Assembly: GCF_000620625.1 (NCBI RefSeq)
Contig: NZ_JIAW01000011.1
Span: 1 to 64,000 of the forward strand
Length of the DNA: 64,000 nt
Direction: 5' to 3'
Source of the DNA: Mycobacterium sp. URHB0044
Lineage (GTDB): Bacteria; Actinomycetota; Actinomycetes; Mycobacteriales; Mycobacteriaceae
A model generated the notes under the pieces. It ran no database searches. It saw only the letters and a list, made by a program, of their open reading frames with translations, and was not told the DNA's origin. Position 1 is the stretch's first letter. Every line of letters starts with the position of its first letter. The position numbers and the translations under genes were made by a program. Shown here piece after piece: positions 37,428 through 45,459 of this stretch.

Positions 37428-37433
37428 ATTCTA
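37428..37433 (-). promoter_or_regulatory. acn: possible -10 element of acn
   Basis: On the minus strand TAGAAT (TANNNT type) lies 55 bp upstream of the acn GTG, in the 163-bp divergent region with the Rv1476-like gene. No clear -35 was found. An AcnR site is expected here but I could not pick one out. Confidence 0.35.
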
Positions 37434-37536
37434 ACAGTACGCTTGTCCTGTAAGCCACCACGGGGCGGTTCCCAGTCTTGTCCTCATCGGCATGGGCTGC
37501 CAGTCCACAAAGAAGGTGTGCCGTAACCTCCCCCCT

Positions 37537-38067
37537 GTGACCGGACCGCTCGTCATCCCGTTCCTGCCGGAGTACATCCCGCCCGACGTGGACATGAACG
37601 CGGTCAATGCTGCCGTCGCCGCCGACGGCGTGAGCGCACCCGCCGCCGACGTGCCCGCGCTCAAGCAGGTCGTGGCGGATGCGCGCGCTCAGGGCATCGA
37701 CCTGAAGATCGTGGTGATTCCCACCAATCCTCCGATCGACACCCCGCTGCGCGACATCGCCACCGAGGTCGGCCAGGCCCACCCCGGCTCGACGGTGCTG
37801 GCGATCAGTCCGTTCTTCGCGGGCACGTATAGCCAGGAGTTCGACCGCGTCACTTTGGAGGCGGGTCAAGACGTGGCGAAGACCGGCAATCCGGTGCTGT
37901 CGTCGAAGAATTTCGTCGGTGAGTTGACTGCGTCGCATTTTCCGTGGACGCCATTCACGATCGTTCTGGTGCTTGGCGTCGCGCTGACTGCCGTCGCCAC
38001 CCGCATGCTGCAGGTTCGGGCGCGGCGAACGGTGGACGAGCAGGACCCCGCGACGTCCTCCGACTGA
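37537..38067 (+). CDS. Rv1476-like membrane protein, unknown function
   Basis: 176 aa from the GTG at 37537; an ATG at 37492 would add 15 residues that do not look like a signal or a conserved start. Residues 10-120 form a soluble alpha/beta region (LIPFLPEYIPPDVDM-type start, LKQVVADARAQGIDLKIVVIP) reminiscent of TPM-like domains. A single C-terminal membrane helix lies about 139-158 (PFTIVLVLGVALTAVATRML), followed by a basic then acidic tail. It lies just upstream of ripA, as Rv1476 does in M. tuberculosis, and may be linked to cell-wall hydrolase control. Function not known. Confidence 0.8.
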   Translation: MTGPLVIPFLPEYIPPDVDMNAVNAAVAADGVSAPAADVPALKQVVADARAQGIDLKIVVIPTNPPIDTPLRDIATEVGQAHPGSTVLAISPFFAGTYSQEFDRVTLEAGQDVAKTGNPVLSSKNFVGELTASHFPWTPFTIVLVLGVALTAVATRMLQVRARRTVDEQDPATSSD

Positions 38068-38121
38068 CGCAAAAGGCGCGCTCGGCGAATTCGAAGATCA
38101 CCATTCGGTAACGCTCATTTC

Positions 38122-38139
38122 AATTACAAACTTGTAATT
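38122..38139. promoter_or_regulatory. 18-bp palindrome in the ripA upstream region
   Basis: AATTACAA and TTGTAATT flank a 2-nt centre (AC), a perfect 8-bp-arm dyad, in an unusually AT-rich stretch (about 38100-38160) 147 bp before the ripA ATG. This is the size and shape of a dimeric repressor site. I cannot name the binder. Confidence 0.5.
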
Positions 38140-38166
38140 TGTTGCTGACGTTTCTTTAGCGCTTGT

Positions 38167-38227
38167 TGTGACGTACGGTGCAAAAGGTGCCTGTTGTTGC
38201 AGTTGTGCTTGGTGTGACTTCTGTGAC
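38167..38227 (+). promoter_or_regulatory. three TGTGAC repeats upstream of ripA
   Basis: TGTGAC occurs at 38167, 38213 and 38222; the last two are 9 bp apart in direct orientation. The response regulator MtrA recognises direct repeats containing GTCACA (the reverse complement) and is known to act on mycobacterial cell-wall hydrolase genes, including ripA. Binding here is inferred from this pattern only. Confidence 0.4.
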
Positions 38228-38285
38228 AGGGCACAGACGAACGCGCCGGCACGTTCGCATCCAGCCCGAGGGAGACCAGAAGCCA

Positions 38286-39722
38286 ATGAGACGCATCACT
38301 CGCGCCTCTGCGTCGCGGCTGTGGAGCCGATTCGGAGTGGGTTCACTCGTATTCGGAGTCCTGGTCGCTTCCGTAATCGCGCCCGGCACCGGTACCGCGG
38401 TCGCCGAACCCGGCAATCAAGAGGGAATAGCGGGGCTCGTCACCGCAGTGGCCGAGGCCAATCAGAAGCTGCAGGACCTCGGCGCCGCCATTCAGACCCA
38501 ACAGGAGAGCGTGAACAAGGCGCTCGTCGACGTTCAAACAGCGCGTGACGCCGCGGTGGCCGCCCAGCAGGAGGTCGACGCGAGCCAAGCGGGTCTGTCC
38601 GATGCCACCGCCGCGATCACCGCTGCGCAACAGAGATTCGACGGATTCGCGGCGTCGACGTACATGAGCGGACCGTCGGCCTCCTACGTGACCGCCAGCG
38701 ATCCCGCCGACATCATCGACACGGCGGCCACCAGTCAGACGCTGTCGCTCAGCAGCCAGCAGGTCATGGCCAACCTGCAGCGTGCCCGCACCGAGGAGTC
38801 GAATCGCGAGTCGGCGGCTCGGTTGGCGAAGCAGAAGGCCGACCAGGCGGTGCTCGACGCGCAGGCCAGCCAGGATTCGGCCGTGGCGGCGCTCACTCAG
38901 GCGCAGCAGACCTTCGGCAGTCAACAGGCCGACCTCGACCGACTGACGGCCGAACGGTCGGCGGCGCAAGCCAAGCTGGACCAGGCGCGGCAGTGGTCAG
39001 CGCCGGCGGGCAAGGCCGTACCGCAGGCTGCGGCTGCGGCGGCCGCTCCGGCTGGCGACCCCGCCGCGAACTGGGACCGTGCGCCTGCTGCAGCGGCGCC
39101 GGGCGCCTCCGACTGGGCATCGCCGTGGGACCCGACGCTGCCAGCCATCCCCAGCGCGTTCGTCAGCGGTGACCCGATCGCGATCATCAACGCGGTGCTC
39201 GGGATCGCCTCGACGTCGGCGCAGGCGACGAGCCAGATGGGTACCCAGTTCCTGCAGAAGCTCGGAATTCTGCCAACGCCAACGGGTTTCACCAACGGTG
39301 CGATACCGCGCGTCTATGGCCGAGAGGCCGCGGAGTACGTCATCAAGCGGGCGGGCTCACAGCTGGGCGTTCCCTACTCGTGGGGCGGCGGCAACGCTGT
39401 GGGTCCGAGCAGGGGCATCGACTCTGGCGCGGGCACAACCGGTTTCGACTGTTCGGGCCTGATCCTGTACGCCTTCGCCGGCGTCGGCATCAAGCTGCCG
39501 CATTATTCCGGTGCGCAATACGACATGGGCCGCAAGATCCCGTCGTCGCAGATGCGTAGGGGCGACGTGATCTTCTACGGCCCTGGCGGCAGCCAGCACG
39601 TGACGCTGTATCTCGGCGGCGGGCAGATGCTCGAGGCTCCCTACACCGGTTCGACCGTGAAGGTCTCGCCCGTACGGACCAGCGGTATGACGCCGTACGT
39701 GGTCCGTTACATCGAATACTGA
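38286..39722 (+). CDS. ripA: peptidoglycan endopeptidase RipA (NlpC/P60)
   Basis: 478 aa. The Sec signal peptide lies about 1-40 (hydrophobic core FGVGSLVFGVLVASVIAP, cleavage near AVAEP). A long coiled coil at about 45-240 is the inhibitory domain. A Pro/Ala-rich linker follows, then a C-terminal NlpC/P60 domain with C389 (FDCSGLI), H438 (SQHVTLY) and E450, matching the spacing of the M. tuberculosis C383/H432/E444 triad. It cuts D-Glu-mDAP bonds during septum splitting. Start: ATG after GGGAGACC. An in-frame extension to 38178 exists but would hide the signal peptide. Its stop overlaps the ripB ATG by one base. Confidence 0.96.
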   Translation: MRRITRASASRLWSRFGVGSLVFGVLVASVIAPGTGTAVAEPGNQEGIAGLVTAVAEANQKLQDLGAAIQTQQESVNKALVDVQTARDAAVAAQQEVDASQAGLSDATAAITAAQQRFDGFAASTYMSGPSASYVTASDPADIIDTAATSQTLSLSSQQVMANLQRARTEESNRESAARLAKQKADQAVLDAQASQDSAVAALTQAQQTFGSQQADLDRLTAERSAAQAKLDQARQWSAPAGKAVPQAAAAAAAPAGDPAANWDRAPAAAAPGASDWASPWDPTLPAIPSAFVSGDPIAIINAVLGIASTSAQATSQMGTQFLQKLGILPTPTGFTNGAIPRVYGREAAEYVIKRAGSQLGVPYSWGGGNAVGPSRGIDSGAGTTGFDCSGLILYAFAGVGIKLPHYSGAQYDMGRKIPSSQMRRGDVIFYGPGGSQHVTLYLGGGQMLEAPYTGSTVKVSPVRTSGMTPYVVRYIEY

Positions 39723-40438
39723 TGGTGATTAGCTTGCGATTGAAGTTCTTTCGTCCCGCGTGGGTGCTCGCACCGCTGGTGTGCGCGCTCGCGCTCATGG
39801 TTGGTGCGGCCGTGCCCGCGGCCGCCGAGCCCGACGACGGACAGTGGGATCCGACGCTGCCGAAGATCGTCAGCTCCGGTGCGCCCGGCGACCCGGTGGC
39901 GATCGCCAACGCCTCGTTTCAGGTCAGCCAGATCGCGCTGCAGACCACGCAGAGCCTGGGGCAGCAGTTCCTGTCGAGCATCGGCCTCGGAGGGTCTCCG
40001 GCCGCCGCCGCGATGCCCGGCGGGCGGGTGCGCGGCCCCCAGGCGATCGAGTACGTGATTCGGCGTGGCGCGTCGCAGATGGGCGTTCCGTACTCGTGGG
40101 GCGGCGGTGCGCTCAACGGTCCCAGCGCGGGCGTCGACTACGACGCGGGCAAGATCGGCTACGACTGCTCGGGGTTCACCAGATATGCGTTCGCCGGCGT
40201 GGGCGTGCAGATTCCCAAGTTCTCGGGCGACCAGTACAACACCGGCCGCAAGGTGCCGCAGTCACAGGCCAAGCGCGGAGATCTGCTGTTCTGGGGACCG
40301 GGCGGAAGCCAGCACGTCGCCATCTATCTCGGCGGCGGCAAGATGCTCGAGGCCTCGGGTAGCGCGGAGAAGGTGACCGTGAGCCCGGTGCGGATGGCAG
40401 GCTTGCAGCCCTACCTGGCGCGCATCATCGAGAGCTGA
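39722..40438 (+). CDS. ripB: peptidoglycan endopeptidase RipB (NlpC/P60)
   Basis: 238 aa. It has a signal peptide (about 1-36: basic start, hydrophobic core, AxA site before EPDDG) and a C-terminal NlpC/P60 domain close to that of RipA, with C149 (YDCSGF), H198 (SQHVAIY) and E210. It lacks the RipA coiled-coil inhibitory domain, so regulation must differ. It is secreted and cleaves stem peptides of peptidoglycan. The ATG overlaps the ripA stop (TGATG), so the two are translated together; the pair clearly arose by duplication. Confidence 0.95.
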   Translation: MVISLRLKFFRPAWVLAPLVCALALMVGAAVPAAAEPDDGQWDPTLPKIVSSGAPGDPVAIANASFQVSQIALQTTQSLGQQFLSSIGLGGSPAAAAMPGGRVRGPQAIEYVIRRGASQMGVPYSWGGGALNGPSAGVDYDAGKIGYDCSGFTRYAFAGVGVQIPKFSGDQYNTGRKVPQSQAKRGDLLFWGPGGSQHVAIYLGGGKMLEASGSAEKVTVSPVRMAGLQPYLARIIES

Positions 40439-40572
40439 CCGACACTGCCATCCGAGCGGCGACGTCGACGGATTCCGAACTGCCTGGAATAGTTGACGAG
40501 GGACGCCCGCCGAGAGGCCCGGGCGCCGCGTTGACCAGTAGGTCTGAAGTGAACCAAGTGGGAGGAAGCTGA

Positions 40573-41724
40573 ATGACGTCACCGAGTGGGCCGCCGCAGG
40601 GCGCCGGAGGGTTCCCCGGTCCTGGCCCGGCGCAGGGCTTTACTCCCGGCTCCCAGCAGGGCCCGACCAACGGAGGGCAACCGGCAGGCGGCCTGCAGGG
40701 TGAGGTGCACACGCTGGAGCGCGCGATCTTCGAGGTGAAGCGCATCATCGTCGGCCAGGACCAGCTGGTCGAACGCATGCTGGTCGGCCTGCTCGCCAAG
40801 GGGCACGTGCTGCTCGAGGGCGTGCCAGGCGTCGCCAAGACCCTTGCGGTGGAGACGTTCGCCAAGGTCGTCGGCGGCACCTTCGCCCGCATCCAGTTCA
40901 CCCCCGACCTGGTGCCCACCGACATCGTCGGTACCCGCATCTACCGGGTGGGCAAGGAAGAGTTCGACATCGAAGTCGGCCCCGTGATGGTCAACTTCCT
41001 GCTCGCGGACGAGATCAACCGTGCGCCCGCCAAGGTGCAGTCGGCACTTCTCGAGGTCATGGCCGAGCGCAAGGTGTCCATCGGCGGCAAGACCTTCCCG
41101 CTGCCAAGCCCGTTCCTGGTCATGGCGACGCAGAACCCGATCGAGCAGGAAGGCGTCTACGCCCTGCCCGAGGCCCAGCGCGACCGCTTCCTGTTCAAGC
41201 TGAACATCGACTACCCGTCGCCGGAGGAAGAGCGCGAGATCATCTACCGCATGGGTGTCACGCCGCCCACGCCGAAGCAGATCCTCGACCCCAACGACCT
41301 GCTGCGGTTGCAGAACGTCGCGGCGAACACGTTCGTGCACCACGCCCTGGTCGACTACGTGGTCCGCGTCGTCACCGCCACCCGTGAGCCCGAGAAGTTC
41401 GGCATGCCCGACGCAAAGGCGTGGATCGCCTACGGCGCCTCGCCGCGCGCTTCGCTGGGCATCATCGCCGCGTCACGTGCGCTGGCATTGATCCGTGGCC
41501 GCGACTACGTCGTCCCTCAGGACGTCGTCGAGGTCATCCCCGACGTGCTGCGGCACCGTCTGGTGCTCACCTACGATGCGCTGGCCGACGAGATCTCCGC
41601 GGAGACCGTGGTCAACCGCATCCTGCAGACTGTCGCGCTGCCTCAGGTGAACGCCATTCCGCAGCAAGGCCATTCGGTCGCGCCGGCCATGCCCGCTCCT
41701 GCGGCGGCGGCCAGCGGTCGGTGA
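40573..41724 (+). CDS. moxR1: MoxR-family AAA+ ATPase
   Basis: 383 aa. About 40 N-terminal residues are Gly/Pro/Gln-rich and disordered. The AAA+ core has LLEGVPGVAKTLAVETFA (Walker A, about residue 83), FLLADEINRAPAKVQSALLEVMAE (Walker B) and MATQNPIEQEGVYALPEAQRDRF (sensor 1 region), all typical of MoxR. MoxR proteins act with VWA-domain partners as chaperones. The partners follow directly: a DUF58 protein (4-nt overlap) and a VWA membrane protein. Ribosome site GGAGGAAG before the ATG. The 134 bp after ripB may hold a promoter. Confidence 0.95.
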   Translation: MTSPSGPPQGAGGFPGPGPAQGFTPGSQQGPTNGGQPAGGLQGEVHTLERAIFEVKRIIVGQDQLVERMLVGLLAKGHVLLEGVPGVAKTLAVETFAKVVGGTFARIQFTPDLVPTDIVGTRIYRVGKEEFDIEVGPVMVNFLLADEINRAPAKVQSALLEVMAERKVSIGGKTFPLPSPFLVMATQNPIEQEGVYALPEAQRDRFLFKLNIDYPSPEEEREIIYRMGVTPPTPKQILDPNDLLRLQNVAANTFVHHALVDYVVRVVTATREPEKFGMPDAKAWIAYGASPRASLGIIAASRALALIRGRDYVVPQDVVEVIPDVLRHRLVLTYDALADEISAETVVNRILQTVALPQVNAIPQQGHSVAPAMPAPAAAASGR

Positions 41725-42674
41725 CCGGGTCGCAACGCCGGACGGTCGACCTGCCGTCCCTGCAGCGTGGCGAGATCCGCGACCCCGCCCTGTCGGCGGC
41801 ACTGCGCAAGCTCGAGCTGACGGTCCGCCGCAAGCTCGACGGCGTGTTGCACGGCGACCATCAGGGGCTCATGCCGGGCCCGGGTTCGGAACCGGGCGAG
41901 TCACGCATCTACCAGCCCGGCGACGACGTTCGCCGGATGGACTGGTCGGTGACCGCGCGGACCACCACGCCGCACGTACGGCAGATGATCGCCGACCGCG
42001 AGCTCGAGACCTGGCTGGTGGTCGACGTGTCGGCCAGCCTCGACTTCGGTACCGCCGGTTGCGAGAAGCGCGACCTCGCCGTGGCCGCCGCGGCTTCCAT
42101 CGCGTTCCTCAACAGCGGTGGGGGCAACCGGCTGGGCGCCGTGATCACCAACGGTGACGTCACCCGGCGGGTGCCCGCACTGTCGGGTCGCATGCACGAG
42201 CAGGAGCTGTTGCGCGCGATCGCCACCACGCCGAAGGCGCCGGTCGGGGTGCGGGGTGACCTCGCGACGGCCATCGATGCCCTGCGCAGGCCCGAACGCC
42301 GACGCGGCATGGTGGTCGTCATCAGCGACTTCCTCGGTCCGATCAACTGGATGCGGCCGTTGCGCGCCATCGCGGGGCGGCACGAGGTGCTGGGCATCGA
42401 GATCATCGACCCGCGCGACGTCGAGTTGCCCGACGTCGGCGACGTGATCCTGCAGGACACCGAATCCGGCGTCACGCGGGAGTTCACCATCGACGCGCAG
42501 TTGCGCAACGACTTCGCCAAGGCCGCGCAGGCCCACCGTGCGGAAGTGGCTCGCACGCTACGGCGCTGCGGCGCGCCGCTTCTCACACTGCGCACGGACC
42601 GGGACTGGATCGCCGACGTGGTCCGGTTCGTCGCTTCGAATCGCAAACGCGGTGCCCTGACGGGTCGCCGATGA
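41721..42674 (+). CDS. DUF58 protein, MoxR partner (Rv1480-like)
   Basis: 317 aa, the same length as I recall for Rv1480. It contains the DUF58 core YQPGDDVRRMDWSVTARTTTPHVRQ near residue 60, followed by a von Willebrand A-like fold starting ELETWLVVDVSASLDFGTAG (MIDAS-type DxSxS near 98). It has no membrane segment. DUF58 proteins accompany MoxR ATPases in complexes whose clients are mostly unknown; in mycobacteria the block is next to RipA/RipB. The GTG overlaps the moxR1 stop by 4 nt. Its own TGA overlaps the ATG of a repeat-built mini-ORF. Confidence 0.92.
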   Translation: MTGSQRRTVDLPSLQRGEIRDPALSAALRKLELTVRRKLDGVLHGDHQGLMPGPGSEPGESRIYQPGDDVRRMDWSVTARTTTPHVRQMIADRELETWLVVDVSASLDFGTAGCEKRDLAVAAAASIAFLNSGGGNRLGAVITNGDVTRRVPALSGRMHEQELLRAIATTPKAPVGVRGDLATAIDALRRPERRRGMVVVISDFLGPINWMRPLRAIAGRHEVLGIEIIDPRDVELPDVGDVILQDTESGVTREFTIDAQLRNDFAKAAQAHRAEVARTLRRCGAPLLTLRTDRDWIADVVRFVASNRKRGALTGRR

Positions 42675-42745
42675 GCGCTTGCGCGAAGAGCAGACTGGCC
42701 CCGATGAGCGCTTGCGCGAAGAGTAGACAGGCACCGATGAGCGCT
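42670..42745 (+). repeat. 33-bp tandem repeat (two full units and the start of a third)
   Basis: Units begin at 42670, 42703 and 42736 with GATGAGCGCTTGCGCGAAGA (third unit only GATGAGCGCT). The two full units differ at four positions. Each unit is 11 codons, so the frame is kept. The repeat bridges the DUF58 and VWA genes and contains the mini-ORF described next. This matches the general behaviour of MIRU-type elements. Confidence 0.85.
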
Positions 42746-42766
42746 GAGACCACAAGTCGCACATGA
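42671..42766 (+). CDS. 31-aa repeat-encoded linker peptide, possible translational coupler
   Basis: The ATG at 42671 overlaps the DUF58 stop (ATGA) and its TGA (42764-42766) overlaps the ATG of the VWA gene (ATGA). In between the frame reads two copies of MSACAKSR(L/Q)AP and then MSAETTSRT. A ribosome finishing DUF58 could pass through this peptide into the VWA gene without leaving the mRNA. Whether the peptide has any role of its own is unknown. The codons are read directly; the coupling role is inferred from the overlaps. Confidence 0.55.
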   Translation: MSACAKSRLAPMSACAKSRQAPMSAETTSRT

Positions 42767-43770
42767 ATTTACCGCTGCTCGGACCGATGACGTTGTCGGG
42801 CTTCGAACACGCCTGGTACCTCCTGTTCCTGCTGGTGGTGCTCGGTGTGGTGGGCCTCTACATCGTCGTGCAGATGGCACGGCAGAAGCGGATGCTGCGC
42901 TTCGCCAACATGGAGCTGCTGGAGAGCGTTGCCCCCAAGCGGCCCACCCGATGGCGGCACCTGCCCGCGATCCTGTTGGTGCTGTCGCTGACACTGCTGA
43001 CGGTCGCCATGGCAGGGCCAACCAACGACGTCCGGATTCCACGCAACCGTGCGGTGGTGATGTTGGTGATCGACGTGTCGCAGTCGATGCGCGCCACCGA
43101 CGTGTCACCGAGCCGACTGGTCGCCGCGCAGGAGGCGGCCAAGCAGTTCGCCGATCAGCTCACGCCTGGCATCAATCTGGGTCTGATCGCGTATGCCGGT
43201 ACCGCAACGGTGCTGACGGCGCCGACCACCAACCGGGTGGCGACCAAGGCCGCCATCGACAAGCTGCAACTGGCCGACCGCACCGCCACGGGTGAGGGCA
43301 TCTTCACCGCGCTGCAGGCCATCGCGACGGTCGGCGCGGTCATCGGCGGCGGTGATGAGGCACCGCCCGCGCGCATCGTGCTGATGTCGGACGGCAAGGA
43401 GACGGTGCCGTCCAACCCGGACAATCCGAAGGGCGCGTACACCGCTGCGCGCACGGCCAAGGATCAGGGCGTGCCGATTTCGACGGTGTCGTTCGGCACC
43501 CCGTACGGGTACGTCGAGATCAACGAGCAGCGGCAGCCGGTGCCCGTCGACGACGAGATGCTGAAGAAGATCGCCGAGCTGTCCGGGGGGAACGCCTATA
43601 CGGCGTCGAGCCTGGAGCAGCTGAAGGAGGTCTTCACCACCCTGCAGGAGCAGATCGGCTACGAAACCACCAAGGGCGACGCCAGCGCAGGCTGGTTGCG
43701 GCTGGGTGCCCTGGTGCTCGCGTTAGCGGCGCTGGCGGCGCTGCTGCTCAACCGTCGACTGCCGGGCTGA
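42763..43770 (+). CDS. VWA-domain membrane protein (Rv1481-like)
   Basis: 335 aa. The N-terminal helix at about 17-36 and second helix at about 66-84 anchor it. The VWA domain (about 95-290) carries the metal site VVMLVIDVSQSMRATDVSP (DxSxS), TATGEGIFTALQ (Thr) and IVLMSDGKETVP (DG). A final helix at 312-330 is followed by a short tail. This is the BatA/BatB-like layout of MoxR operons. It should place its VWA domain at the membrane for MoxR1-dependent work. Its ATG overlaps the mini-ORF stop. fabG1 follows after 106 bp with its own promoter. Confidence 0.93.
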   Translation: MNLPLLGPMTLSGFEHAWYLLFLLVVLGVVGLYIVVQMARQKRMLRFANMELLESVAPKRPTRWRHLPAILLVLSLTLLTVAMAGPTNDVRIPRNRAVVMLVIDVSQSMRATDVSPSRLVAAQEAAKQFADQLTPGINLGLIAYAGTATVLTAPTTNRVATKAAIDKLQLADRTATGEGIFTALQAIATVGAVIGGGDEAPPARIVLMSDGKETVPSNPDNPKGAYTAARTAKDQGVPISTVSFGTPYGYVEINEQRQPVPVDDEMLKKIAELSGGNAYTASSLEQLKEVFTTLQEQIGYETTKGDASAGWLRLGALVLALAALAALLLNRRLPG

Positions 43771-43863
43771 GGCGCACCGCTCATTTCCCGGGTCGCCTCG
43801 CTGGAGCCGCGCTTGCGTGGACTGCCCTCCGGAGCCGATTTCGGACGGACCCCCGCGAGGCGA

Positions 43864-43869
43864 TAGGTT
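43864..43869 (+). promoter_or_regulatory. fabG1: -10 element of the fabG1-inhA operon
   Basis: TAGGTT in GCGATAGGTTGGCGGAC ends 7 nt before the fabG1 ATG. In M. tuberculosis the corresponding GACGATAGGTTG sequence is the promoter where the isoniazid-resistance mutation at -15 arises. The conserved core and the lack of a ribosome site suggest a leaderless mRNA. Confidence 0.7.
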
Positions 43870-43876
43870 GGCGGAC

Positions 43877-44593
43877 ATGCCCGAATTCGTATCGCGCTCC
43901 GTGCTGGTCACCGGCGGCAACCGCGGCATCGGACTCGCCATCGCTCAGCGCCTCGCCGCAGACGGTCACAAGGTCGCGGTCACGCACCGCGGATCGGGTG
44001 CGCCCGACGGTCTTTTCGGTGTCGTCTGCGACGTCACCGACAGCGAGGCCGTCGACCGCGCGTTCAAGGAAGTCGAAGAGCACCAGGGCGCCGTCGAGGT
44101 GCTGGTGTCCAACGCCGGCATTTCCCAGGATGCGTTCCTGATCCGGATGACCGAGGAGCGCTTCGAGAACGTCATCAACGCGAACCTCACCGGTGCGTTC
44201 CGGGTGGCCCAGCGGGCCTCGCGCAGCATGCAGCGCAAGCGCTTCGGCCGCATCATCTTCATCGGCTCGGTCTCGGGAATGTGGGGCATCGGCAACCAGT
44301 CGAACTACGCCGCCGCCAAGGCCGGGCTCATCGGCATGGCCCGCTCGATTTCACGCGAGCTGTCCAAGGCCAACGTCACCGCCAACGTCGTGGCCCCCGG
44401 CTACATCGACACCGAAATGACCAGGTCCTTGGATGAACGCATCCAGGAGGGCGCGCTGGAGTTCATCCCGGCCAAGCGCGTCGGCACCGCCGAGGAGGTC
44501 GCAGGCGCGGTCAGCTTCCTGGCATCCGAGGATGCCAGCTACATCGCGGGCGCGGTGATCCCGGTCGACGGCGGCATGGGCATGGGCCACTGA
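43877..44593 (+). CDS. fabG1: 3-oxoacyl-ACP reductase FabG1 (MabA)
   Basis: 238 aa short-chain dehydrogenase of the FAS-II mycolic acid pathway, reducing 3-ketoacyl-AcpM with NADPH. The coenzyme motif VLVTGGNRGIGLAIAQRLA, the NAG motif, and the catalytic FIGSVSGMWGIGNQSNYAAAKAG (Ser, Tyr, Lys) are present, and the end DGGMGMGH is that of MabA. It is about 9 residues shorter at the N-terminus than M. tuberculosis MabA. The ATG at 43877 is set by the promoter TAGGTT just upstream; an in-frame start at 43817 precedes the promoter and is unlikely. Operon with inhA (49 bp). Confidence 0.97.
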   Translation: MPEFVSRSVLVTGGNRGIGLAIAQRLAADGHKVAVTHRGSGAPDGLFGVVCDVTDSEAVDRAFKEVEEHQGAVEVLVSNAGISQDAFLIRMTEERFENVINANLTGAFRVAQRASRSMQRKRFGRIIFIGSVSGMWGIGNQSNYAAAKAGLIGMARSISRELSKANVTANVVAPGYIDTEMTRSLDERIQEGALEFIPAKRVGTAEEVAGAVSFLASEDASYIAGAVIPVDGGMGMGH

Positions 44594-44642
44594 GCCCGCG
44601 CGCTTCGGATCTTCAACACTTCCCCATGAAGGAGTCAAGACA

Positions 44643-45452
44643 ATGACAGGGTTTCTCGAGGGCAAGCGCATCCTCGTCACGGGCATCATCACCGACTCGT
44701 CGATCGCGTTCCACATCGCCAAGGTCGCGCAGGAGGCGGGCGCCGAACTGGTGCTCACCGGATTCGACCGGATGAAGCTGATCCAGCGCATCGCCGACCG
44801 GCTGCCCAACCCGGCACCGCTGTTGGAACTCGACGTGCAGAACACCGAGCACCTCGACAGCCTCGCCGGTCGCATCACCGAGGTGATCGGCGAGGGCAAC
44901 AAGCTCGACGGCGTCGTGCACTCGATCGGCTTCATGCCGCAGACCGGCATGGGCATCAACCCGTTCTTCGACGCGCCCTACGAGGACGTCGCGAAGGGCA
45001 TTCACATCTCGGCGTACTCGTACGCCTCGCTGGCGAAGGCGACGCTGCCGGTGCTGAACCGCGGCGGCAGCATCGTCGGCATGGACTTCGACCCGACCAG
45101 GGCGATGCCTGCCTACAACTGGATGACCGTCGCCAAGAGTGCGCTGGAATCGGTCAACCGGTTCGTGGCGCGCGAAGCGGGACCGTTCGGCGTGCGGTCG
45201 AATCTCGTTGCCGCCGGGCCGATCCGGACGCTGGCGATGAGCGCCATCGTCGGCGGCGCGCTGGGCGCCGAGGCGGGCGATCAGATGCGGCTGCTCGAGG
45301 AGGGCTGGGATCAGCGTGCTCCCGTCGGCTGGAACATGAAGGACCCCACGCCCGTGGCGAAGACGGTGTGTGCCCTGCTGTCCGACTGGCTGCCCGCCAC
45401 GACCGGCACGGTGATCTACGCCGACGGCGGCGCCAGCACGCAATTGCTCTGA
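44643..45452 (+). CDS. inhA: NADH-dependent enoyl-ACP reductase InhA
   Basis: 269 aa, same length as M. tuberculosis InhA and very close in sequence. It reduces long-chain trans-2-enoyl-AcpM in FAS-II and is the target of activated isoniazid. The catalytic residues Y158 and K165 (PAYNWMTVAKSALES) keep the M. tuberculosis numbering. Positions tied to isoniazid resistance carry the sensitive residues I21, I47 and S94. The ribosome site GAAGGAG precedes the ATG. Downstream, cpfC starts 7 nt after the stop. Confidence 0.98.
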   Translation: MTGFLEGKRILVTGIITDSSIAFHIAKVAQEAGAELVLTGFDRMKLIQRIADRLPNPAPLLELDVQNTEHLDSLAGRITEVIGEGNKLDGVVHSIGFMPQTGMGINPFFDAPYEDVAKGIHISAYSYASLAKATLPVLNRGGSIVGMDFDPTRAMPAYNWMTVAKSALESVNRFVAREAGPFGVRSNLVAAGPIRTLAMSAIVGGALGAEAGDQMRLLEEGWDQRAPVGWNMKDPTPVAKTVCALLSDWLPATTGTVIYADGGASTQLL

Positions 45453-45459
45453 CCCGTCG

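Noticed and set aside
38068..38285. c-di-AMP (ydaO-type) riboswitch upstream of ripA
   Set aside because: Considered because such elements precede some actinobacterial cell-wall hydrolase genes, but I could not find the conserved riboswitch blocks or a matching fold by eye.
38178..38285. N-terminal extension of RipA from the GTG at 38178
   Set aside because: The ATG at 38286 has a good ribosome site and opens directly onto the signal peptide; the extension would bury it and carries the regulatory repeats.
43817..43876. 20-codon upstream extension of FabG1
   Set aside because: It lies upstream of and across the conserved promoter TAGGTT and does not resemble the MabA N-terminus.
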